A stretch of 64,000 nt of DNA, from assembly GCF_921293095.1 (NCBI RefSeq), contig NC_060252.1:2294001-2358000 (forward strand). The letters run 5' to 3'. Shown in pieces: positions 1 to 9,479 of the stretch. The first letter of the stretch is position 1, and each line of letters opens with the position of its first letter. Source of the DNA: Ischnura elegans. Its lineage: Eukaryota > Arthropoda > Insecta > Odonata > Coenagrionidae. Position numbers and translations under genes: made by a program. Under the pieces are notes generated by a model. The model was not told the DNA's origin, made no database searches, and saw only the letters and a list, made by a program, of their open reading frames with translations.

Positions 1-538
1 GGAATAATATTAAAACGGGAATAGTCAAAGCGGCGGAGAAGTCAATTGGTTACGTAGAAAGTAGAAGGATAAAGAAGCCGTGGATAACGGAGGCAATGGT
101 AAAAGAAATGGAGGAGAGGAGGAAGTGGAAGAACGTGGACATAGAACAGGGCAAAAGAATGTATAGGGAATTGAATAACCGATTACGACGTGAAACTAAG
201 AGGGAAAGGGAGGCTTGGTGGAAAAGACAATGTGAGGAAATGGAAAAGTTCCAGAAGGATGGAGAAGTAGGCGCGTTGTACGCCAAAGTTAAGTCGCTAT
301 CGGGCGGCAAAAGAGGCGGCAGAAGAGCCATGTCTAAAATAGGAGGAATAATAAAATAGGAGGTAGGTGGAAGGAATACGTGGAGGACCTGTATGACGGA
401 ATGAACAGACCAAAGAGATTGAGTTTAGGGGAGGAAAGTGCAGTGGAGGAGGATAATCTTGGGCCGGAGATATTAAATTCGGAAATAGAGAGAGCACTTC
501 GTGACATGAAAGCTAGGAAAGCAGTAGGCGTAGACATA
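1..538 (+). pseudogene. LINE-A (non-LTR retrotransposon), upstream fragment
   Basis: Two overlapping frames (about 96-356 and 362-538) encode a Glu/Arg/Lys-rich linker, then GGRWKEYVEDLYDG and ending in ARKAVGVD. This is the block just before the RT fingers in endonuclease-type LINEs. The frame changes near 345-365, where an 'aggaggaata'-like motif is repeated, so this copy is broken. The window starts inside the element. The reading picks up at 6722 with FLKNLGKEGKK, so this piece and 6722-8110 are one element interrupted by Gypsy-1. The family is recognised from memory of common arthropod LINE proteins; the exact clade is uncertain. Confidence 0.8.
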
Positions 539-790
539 TCCCGTATAAGCTTCTGTAACGTTTTTTTATTTTCTCTGGTTTACTTCACTTTCAAATACAC
601 TTTTAATAAATCAAACTCGGAAGAGACACCCGTCGGCCATCACTCTTACAATGCAACTCCTCTTTCCATACACCTCCTCCCGCGCCGTCCACAACCACAA
701 CAATCACCTCCCTCCACCTCTGCTGCTTATTATTACCTTCCCAGGTTCACGTCACACCAAAATCCACAACAAACAGCTTAAATTTATATA
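539..790. other. Unassigned 250-bp segment between LINE-A and the Gypsy-1 5' LTR
   Basis: This segment matches neither LINE-A (which breaks off near 538) nor the LTR (which starts with TG at 791). It is rich in C and T with no convincing coding frame. It may be an older insertion that Gypsy-1 then hit, or flanking DNA brought in by rearrangement. Confidence 0.5.
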
Positions 791-1178
791 TGTAGGAGAC
801 CGGATGCTGGCTCTTCATATTGAAAGAACCTACCTAAGCATCCCACGCTCTCTCCGTTCTTTTCCTCTGCTTGCACCTTACCTGCACATCCCTCTGGTTT
901 CCGGTCGCTCCTTCCCCACCAATAGCTACTGCAACATCAGCGAGCCTCACACGCCACGGCGATGGCAACAAATCGGAGAGGTGAATACCGATCACGTGGG
1001 GACGCCTAAGGTGGACTTGGGAGAGTAAGCAGCTTGGCAGCAGGGAGTCAAGCGCGAGATGTAGAGAGAGCAACATCAACTTGGGGATCAATAAAAGAAT
1101 GGTCTTTATCTCACAAAATCTTTCAATTCTGTTCCCTGTACTTCCTCTGACGGATCAGTAGCGGTCGTAAATCTTACA
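791..1178 (+). repeat. Gypsy-1 5' LTR
   Basis: Direct repeat of 6327-6721. It begins TGTAGGAGACCGG and ends TCTTACA (TG..CA), with a poly(A) signal AATAAA at 1090-1095. It lacks the 7-bp stretch seen around 6479-6486 of the 3' copy. Confidence 0.95.
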
Positions 1179-1179
1179 T

Positions 1180-1197
1180 TGGTGTCAGATGTGTCGG
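1180..1197 (+). promoter_or_regulatory. Gypsy-1 primer-binding site
   Basis: TGGTGTCAGATGTGTCGG follows the 5' LTR by one base. It begins with TGG, complementary to a tRNA 3' CCA end, as expected for minus-strand priming. Gypsy-2 has a related site at 46709. I do not assign the tRNA. Confidence 0.75.
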
Positions 1198-1236
1198 ATT
1201 TTAGTCAGAGGAGGATACATATCAGAAGATAAGACC

Positions 1237-2161
1237 ATGTCTTCTCGAATCAGTTTAGGTGGACGAGAGGTGGAGCTCCAGCAGGCCATGAACGAACTGT
1301 GCGAACGACTCTGCGTGGTCGAAACGGAAAATAAGAGGCTGGAGAATAGCAGCGCGGAAAACCGCGACAGAAACTCGACCACAGCTCGCATATTTCACGG
1401 CGGTTGGCGAGTTTTCGGGAAAAGTCGAGGAGGATGTCGACGCCTTCTTTTCAAAGTTGGAGGGAATCGCAGATCTCGGTGGATGGTCCGATGCCGATAG
1501 ATTGCGAGTCGCTAAGCTGCGTATGCTCGGAGATGCTAATATTTTCATTCGTAGTAAAGACGAATGCCGCGAGGCAGACTCGTACGAAGTTTTTAAGGCT
1601 CTCGTTACGGCGCGGTACCGCTCCAAAAAGAGCGCGCGGTTTTTCCGGGAGGTGTTGTCGAACCTCCGCATGTCACCGGGCGAAGGCATTGAGGCATTTG
1701 CTGACCGAGTGCGGGCGAAAAATGCGCGAACCTACTCCACTGAGGGCCCAGCAGAACGAGTGGCGGAGCGACGTGTCGAGGCGGATCAGCGGGCGCTCGA
1801 CACGTTCCTACGTGGGCTAACTGGGGAGGTTGGCCATGAGTGTCGACTGACTGCCCCTGAGACCTTCGATGCTGCCATCGCTAACGCCATCCGGATCCAG
1901 GAGACTGAGAGGAGGCCGGCGGAGGGACCAAGGGATGGACCACCCGCCCGCCGAGTATTCCATGCCCCTAGCCAGCGCGTCTGTTTCAACTGCGGGCAGC
2001 CCGGTCACCTTTCCAAGCAGTGCAGCCGAGGAAGGCGCTGTTTTATCTGCGGAGGGGGAGATCATCTGGCCCGTGATTGTAGGAGCCGCAGCGGGGTCCA
2101 ACAGGCGGGAGATTTAAACGGCGCTGGGGCCGGAAGAGCCGCCGAATCCGGCCCCTGGTAA
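1237..2161 (+). pseudogene. gag: Gypsy-1 gag, frameshifted
   Basis: The ATG at 1237 begins MSSRISLGGREVELQQ, matching the start of the intact Gypsy-2 gag at 46771. The reading changes frame near 1385-1400 and continues to the TAA at 2159-2161. The second part has the capsid-like blocks YRSKKSARFFREVL and [15 protein letters not shown], then two CCHC zinc knuckles (CFNCGQPGHLSKQC and CFICGGGDHLARDC) for genomic RNA binding. The single frame change is the only obvious lesion in gag. The ORF ends just after a -1 frameshift signal that leads into protease. Confidence 0.9.
2113..2155 (+). promoter_or_regulatory. Programmed -1 ribosomal frameshift signal (Gypsy-1 gag/pro)
   Basis: The heptamer TTTAAAC is at 2113-2119, with TTA and AAC as gag-frame codons, so it fits X XXY YYZ. 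A 6-nt spacer (2120-2125) precedes a perfect 9-bp stem, GGGGCCGGA (2126-2134) with TCCGGCCCC (2147-2155), closing a 12-nt loop. Slippage by -1 enters the frame that encodes protease, which is open through this region; the gag stop is 4 nt past the stem. This layout is that of known viral and retroelement -1 sites; function is inferred. Confidence 0.85.
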
Positions 2162-2928
2162 GTGTAATCCTACCTCGTGTGGGCAGTAGGGGGGATTCAT
2201 GCGATTTGGTGGCAGTAGTTAATATTTTAGGAAGAAAATGTAAAATGCTTATAGACACGGGGGCTCAGATTTCCCTAATCAGGCGCGCTGTATGTGGAAC
2301 AGACAAAATCAGAGCACCTGCGGTCAGAATTTTGGGTATTGCTGGGGGAAAAATGTGGAATTACGGGGAGAAAGAAGTGACCTTTTTTGTGGGGGCAGTG
2401 AAGTATGATGTAAATATGCAAGTGGTTGACCGAGTTGCAGAATTTGACGGGATTTTAGGCTTGGATTTTCTTAAGAAATATGGGGCATCAATTGATGTGA
2501 GTAGGGGTCAACTTTTTGTTGGCAAAAATAGTTGGCCATTAACAGGGGAACTAGTAGAGAAGAAACAGGACCTGAAGGACGAGATTAGCCCTAATAAGAA
2601 GGACAGTAGTTCTAAAAGACACGAAAAAACTATTAAAAATGTAGATTTGAGGTTAGCAAATCCTATATCTGTGCCGCCGCGTAGCGAAAAAATAATTAGA
2701 ACAACAATTGTAAGTGAAACCTCCTTTCAGGGTCGCGAAGTTATTGTGGAACCCATAATTCCGGATGTTGAGGGGTGTGCCGTGGCTCGTAGTTTGAGCA
2801 GCGTAGGCGAAGATAACTCTGTTATCTTTCAAGTGGCGAATTTTGGGACAGAGGAATTAAATTTCCCAAAGGGGACGTTATTGGCTACGGTAGACGAACA
2901 GGGTTGGCGGGCGAAAGTGATGTGGTAA
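2119..2928 (+). CDS. pro: Gypsy-1 protease region (aspartic protease), -1 frame to gag
   Basis: This reading has no start codon of its own and is reached by -1 slippage at 2113-2119. It contains MLIDTGAQISLI with the catalytic Asp-Thr-Gly at 2254-2262, and the downstream hydrophobic ILGLDFLKKYGA typical of retropepsin-fold proteases. A Lys/Asp/Glu-rich linker and a second folded segment follow. The frame stops at 2926-2928; several frame changes and stops lie between here and the RT start at about 3010, so the normal pro-pol fusion is broken in this copy. Confidence 0.85.
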   Translation, partial: RRWGRKSRRIRPLVSVILPRVGSRGDSCDLVAVVNILGRKCKMLIDTGAQISLIRRAVCGTDKIRAPAVRILGIAGGKMWNYGEKEVTFFVGAVKYDVNMQVVDRVAEFDGILGLDFLKKYGASIDVSRGQLFVGKNSWPLTGELVEKKQDLKDEISPNKKDSSSKRHEKTIKNVDLRLANPISVPPRSEKIIRTTIVSETSFQGREVIVEPIIPDVEGCAVARSLSSVGEDNSVIFQVANFGTEELNFPKGTLLATVDEQGWRAKVMW

Positions 2929-3009
2929 GAGTTGGCCAATTAGGGACGATAGAAAATGTCACCGATACTTAAATTTTGCTGACAAGCTAAGTAACTATCG
3001 CCTGATGAG

Positions 3010-6000
3010 GTGAATGTGTTGAGGCCTGTTCTGGAGGAGTTTTGTGACCTTTTTAGTCATAAGGAAAATCTACCTGCGACAGATATCGCGTACCACCACA
3101 TACCTACTAATGAGGTAATGCCCATATATCGTCGCCCATACCGCACTCCGTACCATCAGAAGCCATTGGTAGAGAAATTTGTGCAAGAGCAACTTGAGGC
3201 TGGGATAATTACACCTAGTGAGAGCCCATGGGCATCACCAGTCGTTATCGTGCCCAAGAAATCCACAGATGGGAAGCCAAATTTTAGATTTTGTGTAGAT
3301 TTTCGGCAATTGAACTCCATCACAACACCCGATGTCTATCCGATTCCAAATATCTTCGATACTCTTGATTATTTGGGGGGGTGTAAATATTTCACGACCT
3401 TAGACATGACCAGCGGGTATCATCAAATACCCATGCACCCTGAATCGCAGCCTAAAACTGGTTTCGTTGTCGAGAGTGGGCACTACGAATACACTAGAAT
3501 GCCATTTGGTTTGCGAAATGCCCCTGCTACCTTTCAGCGAATGATGGACGGAGTGCTCCGCGGATTAAAACCCTTACAGTGTTTAGTATATTTAGATGAT
3601 GTTATTGTATTCAGTAGCGGAATTAAAGAACACTCCGAGAGATTGAGACGAGTTTTCGAAAAATTGAGGGAATCAAAACTTTCATTAAAATTTGAAAAAT
3701 GCCGCTTTGCCTTAGAACAGGTAAATTATCTCGGCCATATTATTTCGAAAAAGGGTGTGCGGCCCGACCCGGGAAAGATTGATGCGGTGAAAAACTTCCC
3801 AACCCCAACGAATGTGAAAGAGTTGCAATCTTTTCTCGGTCTAGCCAACTATTACCGACGCTTTGTCGATCGATACGCCGAGCTGGCCAGGCCCCTTACA
3901 AGGCTTTTGAAGAAGGGAACAGCGTTTATCTGGGGACCGGATTATCAACACGCAATGGGTGTTTTGAAGGATGCACTGACTTGTAGCCCTGTGCTTGTAT
4001 ACCCTGATTTTAACAAACCCTTTATTCTCTCCACGGATGCAAGTAATTTTGCGCTTGGGGCCGTCTTATCACAAGAGGTCGTGGGAGAGGAGCATCCAAT
4101 AGCCTATGCATCTCGGCAACTAAATACCGCGGAAATCAATTATTCCACGACTGAAAAAGAATTGCTGGCGATCATTTGGAGTGTTCAGCGTTGGAGGCCT
4201 TATTTATTTGGGAAAAATTTTAAAATTGTGACAGATCACGCAGCATTGAAATGGCTTTTCAGTATGAAGGACCCCTCTAGTAGGTTGATGCGATGGACGT
4301 TAAAGCTCGGCGAATATAACTATTCCGTTGTTCACAAACCGGGGAAGAAACATTTGAACGCGGATTGTTTGAGTCGTAAAGTGAGGCTTGTCGACACCAT
4401 ATTTGATGATGACGTAGCAAAAATGCAATTAAGGGATATGCAGTGTAAACAGTGGCGTTCATCACAAGGTTTTGAAGAAAAGGGAGGGTTTTTATACAAA
4501 GATACGCGTAATGGATTGAAACTAGTGGTTCCGGAGATAATGAGATTAGATGTTTTCAGACAGTATCATGAGCACCCTTTGTTTGGCCACGCAGGTGCGC
4601 AGTCAACATTCAATAGAATAGAATCTCTCCATTGGTGGCCTAAAATGCGAGCGCATGTTGAAAGGTTGGTGAAAGAGTGTGTGTCATGCAATCGCCGTAG
4701 CCCGTATGGTAGAACGAGAACGCCTTTGCAGAAGCTACCTGAAGCCGAAGCCCCTTTTGATTTCGTAGCGGTCGATGTGGTAGGACCCCTACCCGTGACG
4801 GAGAGTGGAAACAGATACATTCTCTCCATATTAGATCATTTTTCGCGGTATTTGGTCATGGTCCCCTTGGCGGATCAGTCGGCAGTGACTGTAGCTGAGG
4901 CTTTCGTGAATAGGTGGGTTTTGAAATTTGGTGTGCCAAGTAAGCTTTTGAGCGATCAGGGGTCTAATTTTAAGTCTGAACTGTTTACAAATATGTGTAA
5001 ATTACTGAAGATTACGAAGTTACGCACAACACCCTTCCATCCGGAATGCAATGGGAGATTTGAGAGGGTTCATCGAACAATTGCGGTTATGATTAGCCAT
5101 TACGTAAACTCTAAAAACAATAGCTGGGATGTATTACTCCAATATGCAACTACAGCATATAATAGTAGCACGCATAGTAGTACAACATGTTCGCCACATG
5201 AAGTTGTATTCGGGTTTCCAATGAAAACCCCTTTCGAGTGTTTGGACAGAGAGAGTAAAAAGATTATCGGCGATTATGTTACGGGTCTTCGGAAAATCCT
5301 GATGGATCTGAGGTCGAAGTGCCGCAATAGTTGTAGGAGTGCGCAGAGAACGCGAGAGATTCAGTACAATAAAAAATGCAGGGATGTGAAGTACATGTGT
5401 GGGCAGTATGTATATTTGAGTGATGCCCAAATTAAGTCAGGCCGAGTTAAGAAGTTTCATTGCCCATGGAGGGGGCCATACAAAGTGATTGAAGTTCTCT
5501 CGGACACAAATGTGCGGCTGAAGCTTCCCTTTCGAAATGTTGTTGTACACAAAAATAGGCTTAAACCATATCATGGTACTTCCCCTCCCACTTCAACTAG
5601 CAGATTCCAGGAGCGACGTCGAGGGCGCCCACGGAAAACCCAGACGACGGAGGACGAAGGAGCCAGCTGTGCGCCCTGTCCAAGTGTGGAAGACCCCCCC
5701 TGTTTTCCCCTTCCCAGTGTTGTTTATCCCTCCACCTCATCAGTGCCCCCAGCGAGTCCCCTGACCAGCGAGAGTGATAATCTGGAAGAGTACGCACATC
5801 CCAGAGAAGACCGCGAAGAGGATACCAACGTCCTTGCTTCCCCATTCCGTGCGCAAGCACATTCCGCGGAAGGCCGCGGAGACTGCGGGAGCACCGACGC
5901 AGACGACAATTCCCTTATCTTACCAACCCTCCCCGCGCGCTCTCCCTACCCTTTGAGGTCGCGAGCGGCTGGCCAAGCCGGACCACGCTCAGAGAACGAA

Positions 6001-6093
6001 GACGTTAGTGTAAATGTGCCAGCAGAAAGTGTGGTGAACGAGGAGAGAGCCGAAGGTGCATATAACCTACGACCACGTAATAATAAGAAATAA
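3010..6093 (+). CDS. pol: Gypsy-1 reverse transcriptase-RNase H-integrase
   Basis: A 1027-residue open frame. The RT domain (about residues 30-270) carries YLDD at 3589-3600. The RNase H domain follows (STDAS, TEKELLAI, TDHAALKW). The integrase has an H2C2 zinc-binding N-terminus (HEHPLFGHAG..CVSCN) and the catalytic D, D and E in VAVDVVG, LSDQGSNF and CNGRFERVH. A GPY/F-type module follows (CPWRGPYKVIEV), then a Pro/Ser/Glu-rich tail of about 200 residues. The tail starts with RRRGRPRK, an AT-hook-like motif also present in Gypsy-2. The start given is only the first open codon after the damaged junction. Confidence 0.95.
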   Translation: MNVLRPVLEEFCDLFSHKENLPATDIAYHHIPTNEVMPIYRRPYRTPYHQKPLVEKFVQEQLEAGIITPSESPWASPVVIVPKKSTDGKPNFRFCVDFRQLNSITTPDVYPIPNIFDTLDYLGGCKYFTTLDMTSGYHQIPMHPESQPKTGFVVESGHYEYTRMPFGLRNAPATFQRMMDGVLRGLKPLQCLVYLDDVIVFSSGIKEHSERLRRVFEKLRESKLSLKFEKCRFALEQVNYLGHIISKKGVRPDPGKIDAVKNFPTPTNVKELQSFLGLANYYRRFVDRYAELARPLTRLLKKGTAFIWGPDYQHAMGVLKDALTCSPVLVYPDFNKPFILSTDASNFALGAVLSQEVVGEEHPIAYASRQLNTAEINYSTTEKELLAIIWSVQRWRPYLFGKNFKIVTDHAALKWLFSMKDPSSRLMRWTLKLGEYNYSVVHKPGKKHLNADCLSRKVRLVDTIFDDDVAKMQLRDMQCKQWRSSQGFEEKGGFLYKDTRNGLKLVVPEIMRLDVFRQYHEHPLFGHAGAQSTFNRIESLHWWPKMRAHVERLVKECVSCNRRSPYGRTRTPLQKLPEAEAPFDFVAVDVVGPLPVTESGNRYILSILDHFSRYLVMVPLADQSAVTVAEAFVNRWVLKFGVPSKLLSDQGSNFKSELFTNMCKLLKITKLRTTPFHPECNGRFERVHRTIAVMISHYVNSKNNSWDVLLQYATTAYNSSTHSSTTCSPHEVVFGFPMKTPFECLDRESKKIIGDYVTGLRKILMDLRSKCRNSCRSAQRTREIQYNKKCRDVKYMCGQYVYLSDAQIKSGRVKKFHCPWRGPYKVIEVLSDTNVRLKLPFRNVVVHKNRLKPYHGTSPPTSTSRFQERRRGRPRKTQTTEDEGASCAPCPSVEDPPCFPLPSVVYPSTSSVPPASPLTSESDNLEEYAHPREDREEDTNVLASPFRAQAHSAEGRGDCGSTDADDNSLILPTLPARSPYPLRSRAAGQAGPRSENEDVSVNVPAESVVNEERAEGAYNLRPRNNKK

Positions 6094-6314
6094 ATTGTGT
6101 CTTGTGAGATTGAACATTGTTTAATGAAATTTTGTATATGCTAGGTTTATTAGTATTTAATCTTTGTATTGTTGATCAATGGTCGGAATGATTATGTATT
6201 ACGGGATTGTATGATTTTTACAGACGTTTTATTGAGTTTTGGGTTTATTGTAGTATTTCATCTTGAATGTCTTCTTTAAAAAAAAATTGTCCACTGTGTG
6301 TCCAATTTTATTTT
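6094..6314 (+). other. Gypsy-1 3' untranslated region
   Basis: AT-rich, non-coding stretch between the pol stop and the polypurine tract. No other feature is visible. Confidence 0.7.
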
Positions 6315-6326
6315 GCGGGAGGGCGA
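6315..6326 (+). promoter_or_regulatory. Gypsy-1 polypurine tract
   Basis: GCGGGAGGGCGA lies directly before the 3' LTR, in the position that primes plus-strand DNA. Gypsy-2 has the matching GGAGGGAGGGTGA. Confidence 0.8.
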
Positions 6327-6721
6327 TGTAGGAGACCGGATGCTGGCTCTTCATATTGAAAGAACCTACCTAAGCATCCCACGCTCTCTCCGTTCTTTTC
6401 CTCTGCTTGCACCTTACCTGCACATCCCTCTGGTTTCCGGTCGCTCCTTTCCCACCAATAGGTAGTGCAACATCAGCGACCTACTAGCCTCACATGCCAC
6501 GGCGATGGCAACGAATCGGAGAGGTGAATACCGATCACGTGGGGACGCCTAAGGTGGACTTGGGAGAGTAAGCAGCTTGGCAGCAGGGAGTCAAGTGCGA
6601 GATGTAGAGAGAGCAACATCAAGTTGGGGATCAATAAAAGAATGGTCTTTATCTCACAAAATCTTTCAATTCTGTTCCCTGTACTTCCTCTGACGGACCA
6701 GTAGCGGTCGTAAATCTTACA
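6327..6721 (+). repeat. Gypsy-1 3' LTR
   Basis: Second copy of 791-1178, about 98% identical, with a poly(A) signal at 6633-6638 and the terminal ..TTACA at 6717-6721. Confidence 0.95.
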
Positions 6722-8110
6722 TATGTTACATTTCTAAAGAATCTAGGGAAGGAAGGTAAGAAAAGGTTTTTCGAACTATTTCGCAGGATTTATGAGGAGG
6801 GATGTTGGCCGGAAGATTTCGTGAAGACGGTTCCGCTTCCGAAAAAGAAGAAAGCTGTGGAATGCGGATATTATAGGACTAACTGCCTAATATCGCATGC
6901 GGCGAAAGTGGTACTGAGGATATTGAACAGACGAATGGAGGCGAGGGCAAACAAATATTTGGGCGAGGATCAGTTTGGTTTCAGAAGAGGGAAGTCAACT
7001 CGTGATGCAATAGCAATAATCCTCGTGGAGAGGAACCTAGAATACGACCAGGACGTATATGCGTGTTTCGTGGATTTTGAGATAGCGTTTGATAGGGTGA
7101 ACTGGGTAAAGCTAATGGATATTCTGAAGAAAATGGGTATAGATTGGAGGCATAGACGACTGATTCGTAATCTGTATATGGCCCAGACTGCGCTAGTGAG
7201 GATAGCGGACGGAGAATCTGGGTGGGCAAGCATTGGCCGAGGTGTGAGGCAAGGCTGTCCTCTATCGCCGCTGCTCTTTAACGTGTACGCTGAAGAGATG
7301 GTAAGGGAAGCGTGGGATCAGTTAGAAGCTGGGATAAAAGTGCGAGGAATGATGTTCAAATCAGTGAGATTCGCGGTTGACCAGGCGTTGATCAGCCAGT
7401 CAGCGAGGGGACTACAGGCTCTAGTGGATGAGTTATACGAACGTTGCAAGGAGTATGGGATGAGGAGTAATCACAAGAAAACTAAGGTTATGCGGTTTTG
7501 TTAAGTATCGCGAGCGAGTAATGTGAGACTCAAGATCAAAGTAGGTGGGGATAAGCTTGAGCACGTAGAGCAATTCAACTATTTAGGCAGTACGTTAGAG
7601 GAAAACGGATACAGTAGTAAGGACATCAGGAAGAGAATAGCATTAGCGTAGGAGGCGTTCATGAACAGGAAGGAGCTTCTGACAGGATCGTTGTGTAAGA
7701 GTTTAAAGAAAAGGTTAACGAAGAGTTTGATCTGGAGTGTAGCTCTCTACGGTGCGGGAACGTGGACACTGAGGAAAGAAGACGAGAGAAGATTGGAGGC
7801 ATTCGAGATGTGGGTATGGAGAAGAATGGAGAGGGTGAAATGGACGGAGAGGAAAAGAACGATGAAGTGCTGGGTATGGTTGGCGAGGAGAGGCAGCTTT
7901 TAGATGAGATACGCAGGAGACAGAAGGTATGGATGGAGTTAGTACTTAGCGGTGAGGGGATGTTGAAAATGGTGTTGGAGGGTAGAATGTTGGGGAAACG
8001 AGGGAGGGGAAGAAAAAGAATAGGATTTTTAGATAGATTGAAAGAGAGGAGGCTCCCAGATCACTTCTCGAATACTCCATGGAAACCTACCTTAATCGGT
8101 AGAATACTAT
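6722..8110 (+). pseudogene. LINE-A reverse transcriptase, downstream fragment
   Basis: Continues the element begun at 1. It encodes an RT with the blocks KVVLRILNRRMEARANKYLG, DQFGFRRGKSTRDAI, CFVDFEIAFDRVNW and GVRQGCPLSPLLFN. The catalytic FADD is changed to FAVD (near 7370-7382), which removes a metal-binding Asp. A stop near 7502 and another near 7650 break the frame; the usual C-terminal blocks (LIWSVALYGAGTWT, EAFEMWVWRRMERVKWT) follow in shifted frames to about 8030. The copy is dead. The similar LINE-B lies at 11.2-12.9 kb on the other strand. Confidence 0.9.
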
Positions 8111-8430
8111 AATAATTTGCGTGTATGATATAAGCGCACGCCGTCCATCTTGCCATTGGCATAAACCTGGGAATTTTAAGATCATATATAAAAACAAAGT
8201 AACCATATGCAAAGCTCCAATAATTAATATGTATTAATAAATATTAATATAAATAAAAACGTGATTTTTCTCCTCGATTGCTTCTATATTTTGTTTAATT
8301 TACAATTATTAAAATATATTACATGATTTGAGCGCTAAAGTTTGGGTAGAGAGCCTTAATTAATGACAAAATCTCTGTTTATTCGGTTAATTTCGAATGA
8401 TCATTCGAATGATCTTTCGAATGAAAATTC
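8111..8430. other. AT-rich spacer
   Basis: No coding or structural feature recognised, apart from a short run of overlapping 'ttcgaatgat' palindromic motifs at about 8393-8422. Confidence 0.5.
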
Positions 8431-8450
8431 ACCGTGTAAAGCGGCCTTTA
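8431..8450. repeat. Harbinger-type MITE end (solo)
   Basis: ACCGTGTAAAGCGGCCTTTA matches 19 of 20 bases of the right end of the MITE at 43030-43261, including the TTA that would be its target duplication. The partner end is not found nearby, so this is likely a truncated copy. Confidence 0.45.
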
Positions 8451-8559
8451 TGCCTTCTCATCTTGCCTGCATGGCAGTTGGCAAGTTTTTCCTTTGCATG
8501 AATGTGGACGTATTTGTTAGCATGCAATTTTCAATTCTTTGCAACTTTCCAATTCCCAG

Positions 8560-8787
8560 GTCAGAACAGGGTTTGCCATTGTTGAGCGTCGAGCGAGAGG
8601 GCTTTCCTATCACACCCCAAAGTTGATGGCTGCAGCGTTGCTAAGTCAAAAGGGGACTTCTAGCGCAGATTGGACAAAAATTCTTGAAAATCATCGTAGA
8701 GAGACGATCAAAAAAGGACCGTATTTCTGGTGTCATCAAGAAGACGATAAAGGCAATAAATTGTTGATAGCACGAGAGGAAATATAA
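8560..8787 (+). CDS. Possible terminal exon, unknown product
   Basis: A pyrimidine-rich tract and AG (8558-8559) precede an open reading to a TAA at 8785-8787, encoding about 75 residues that include KLMAAALLSQKG, DWTKILENHRRETIK and YFWCHQEDDKGNK. The composition looks protein-like and the frame is open across the whole span, but I do not recognise the family and see no partner exon. It could belong to a transposon. Confidence 0.3.
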   Translation, partial: VRTGFAIVERRARGLSYHTPKLMAAALLSQKGTSSADWTKILENHRRETIKKGPYFWCHQEDDKGNKLLIAREEI

Positions 8788-9001
8788 AATCAAAATTGTA
8801 CTACACGTGGCCCACATGGGTGGGGGCCCTCCCGGTGTTTTGGGTCCCTCCGTCGCCATCTCGGGTCCTCGTGAAAGGGTCGCATTAGGCTCGGAGTCGA
8901 GGGTGAACCCTCATTAGGGCGACTGACCGTCGGTAGTCCCCATGAGAGCGACATTAACCATTAAATTTCTTTCAACTGTTTTACGGCCGTAGTTCGTTCA
9001 A
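8788..9001. other. GC-rich patch, no feature recognised
   Basis: 8808-8945 is clearly more GC-rich than its surroundings, with repeated 'gggtcc' and 'cgagggtgaaccctcattagg' type motifs. It may be part of a short interspersed repeat. No coding signal. Confidence 0.3.
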
Positions 9002-9471
9002 TTACTTACACGGTGAAGTTAGATTTGGAAAGGGAAATAAATTCATTGAGGGTATAGGTATTAATATTGTCGAAATAGAAGTTTGAGTCGCTGAAGGGAA
9101 GCACAGTGTTTGATGCGGTGGCTGTAGTAGGAAGAAAAGGAGTACTACTTGGGAGACACTGGAGAGGTAAAGATTGATTTGGTTGACGGTAATAGTTTGC
9201 GCTATGTAGAGAACTATGCCGACGACGCACTTAACGCATAAATTCCTTGCTTCCTTCCATGCACGCTCAGAATCTCCACTGCCAGAGAGATAGAGAGAGA
9301 GAGAGAGCGCTTCCCCAGTTTTCAGTGGCACACGTGTATTTCCAGGACATTCGTGCTCCGCGAATTTAAAGTAAGCTTCAACAATTCGCAGGAGATGACT
9401 TTTGCTATCGTCCTCGAGATTATCAAATCTGGCAATGAAGCTCGCTATTGAATCGTTAATGGGGAATTCCA
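9002..9471 (-). CDS. Possible exon, unknown product
   Basis: On the minus strand a good acceptor (..attttcag at 9472-9478) opens a frame with EFPINDSIASFIARFDNLED and YFKFAEHECPG. The reading then crosses a (TC)n microsatellite at about 9287-9307 and becomes hydrophobic and unlike a normal domain. The first 60 residues look plausible; the true 3' border is unknown. No family recognised. Confidence 0.25.
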
Positions 9472-9479
9472 CTGAAAAT

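Larger units (their letters stand above)
791..6721 (+). mobile_element. Gypsy-1, Ty3/gypsy LTR retrotransposon inserted in LINE-A
   Basis: The element has two LTRs starting TGTAGGAG and ending CTTACA, a primer-binding site after the 5' LTR, gag, protease, RT-RNase H-integrase, and a G-rich polypurine tract before the 3' LTR. The LTRs differ by about eight substitutions and one 7-bp indel, so the insertion is fairly young. Gag is frameshifted and the protease-RT junction is broken, so this copy cannot make its proteins normally. The flanks read 'tata' and 'tatg', only an imperfect 4-bp target duplication. Confidence 0.95.

Noticed and set aside
1255-1689. Open minus-strand frame of 144 codons opposite Gypsy-1 gag
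   Set aside because: Shadow of the gag coding strand; no splice or domain evidence. The same holds for minus-strand frames opposite Gypsy-2 gag (47399-47797).
787-6725. 4-bp target duplication of Gypsy-1
   Set aside because: Flanks tata and tatg differ by one base and 539-790 is unexplained, so I do not claim a clean duplication.
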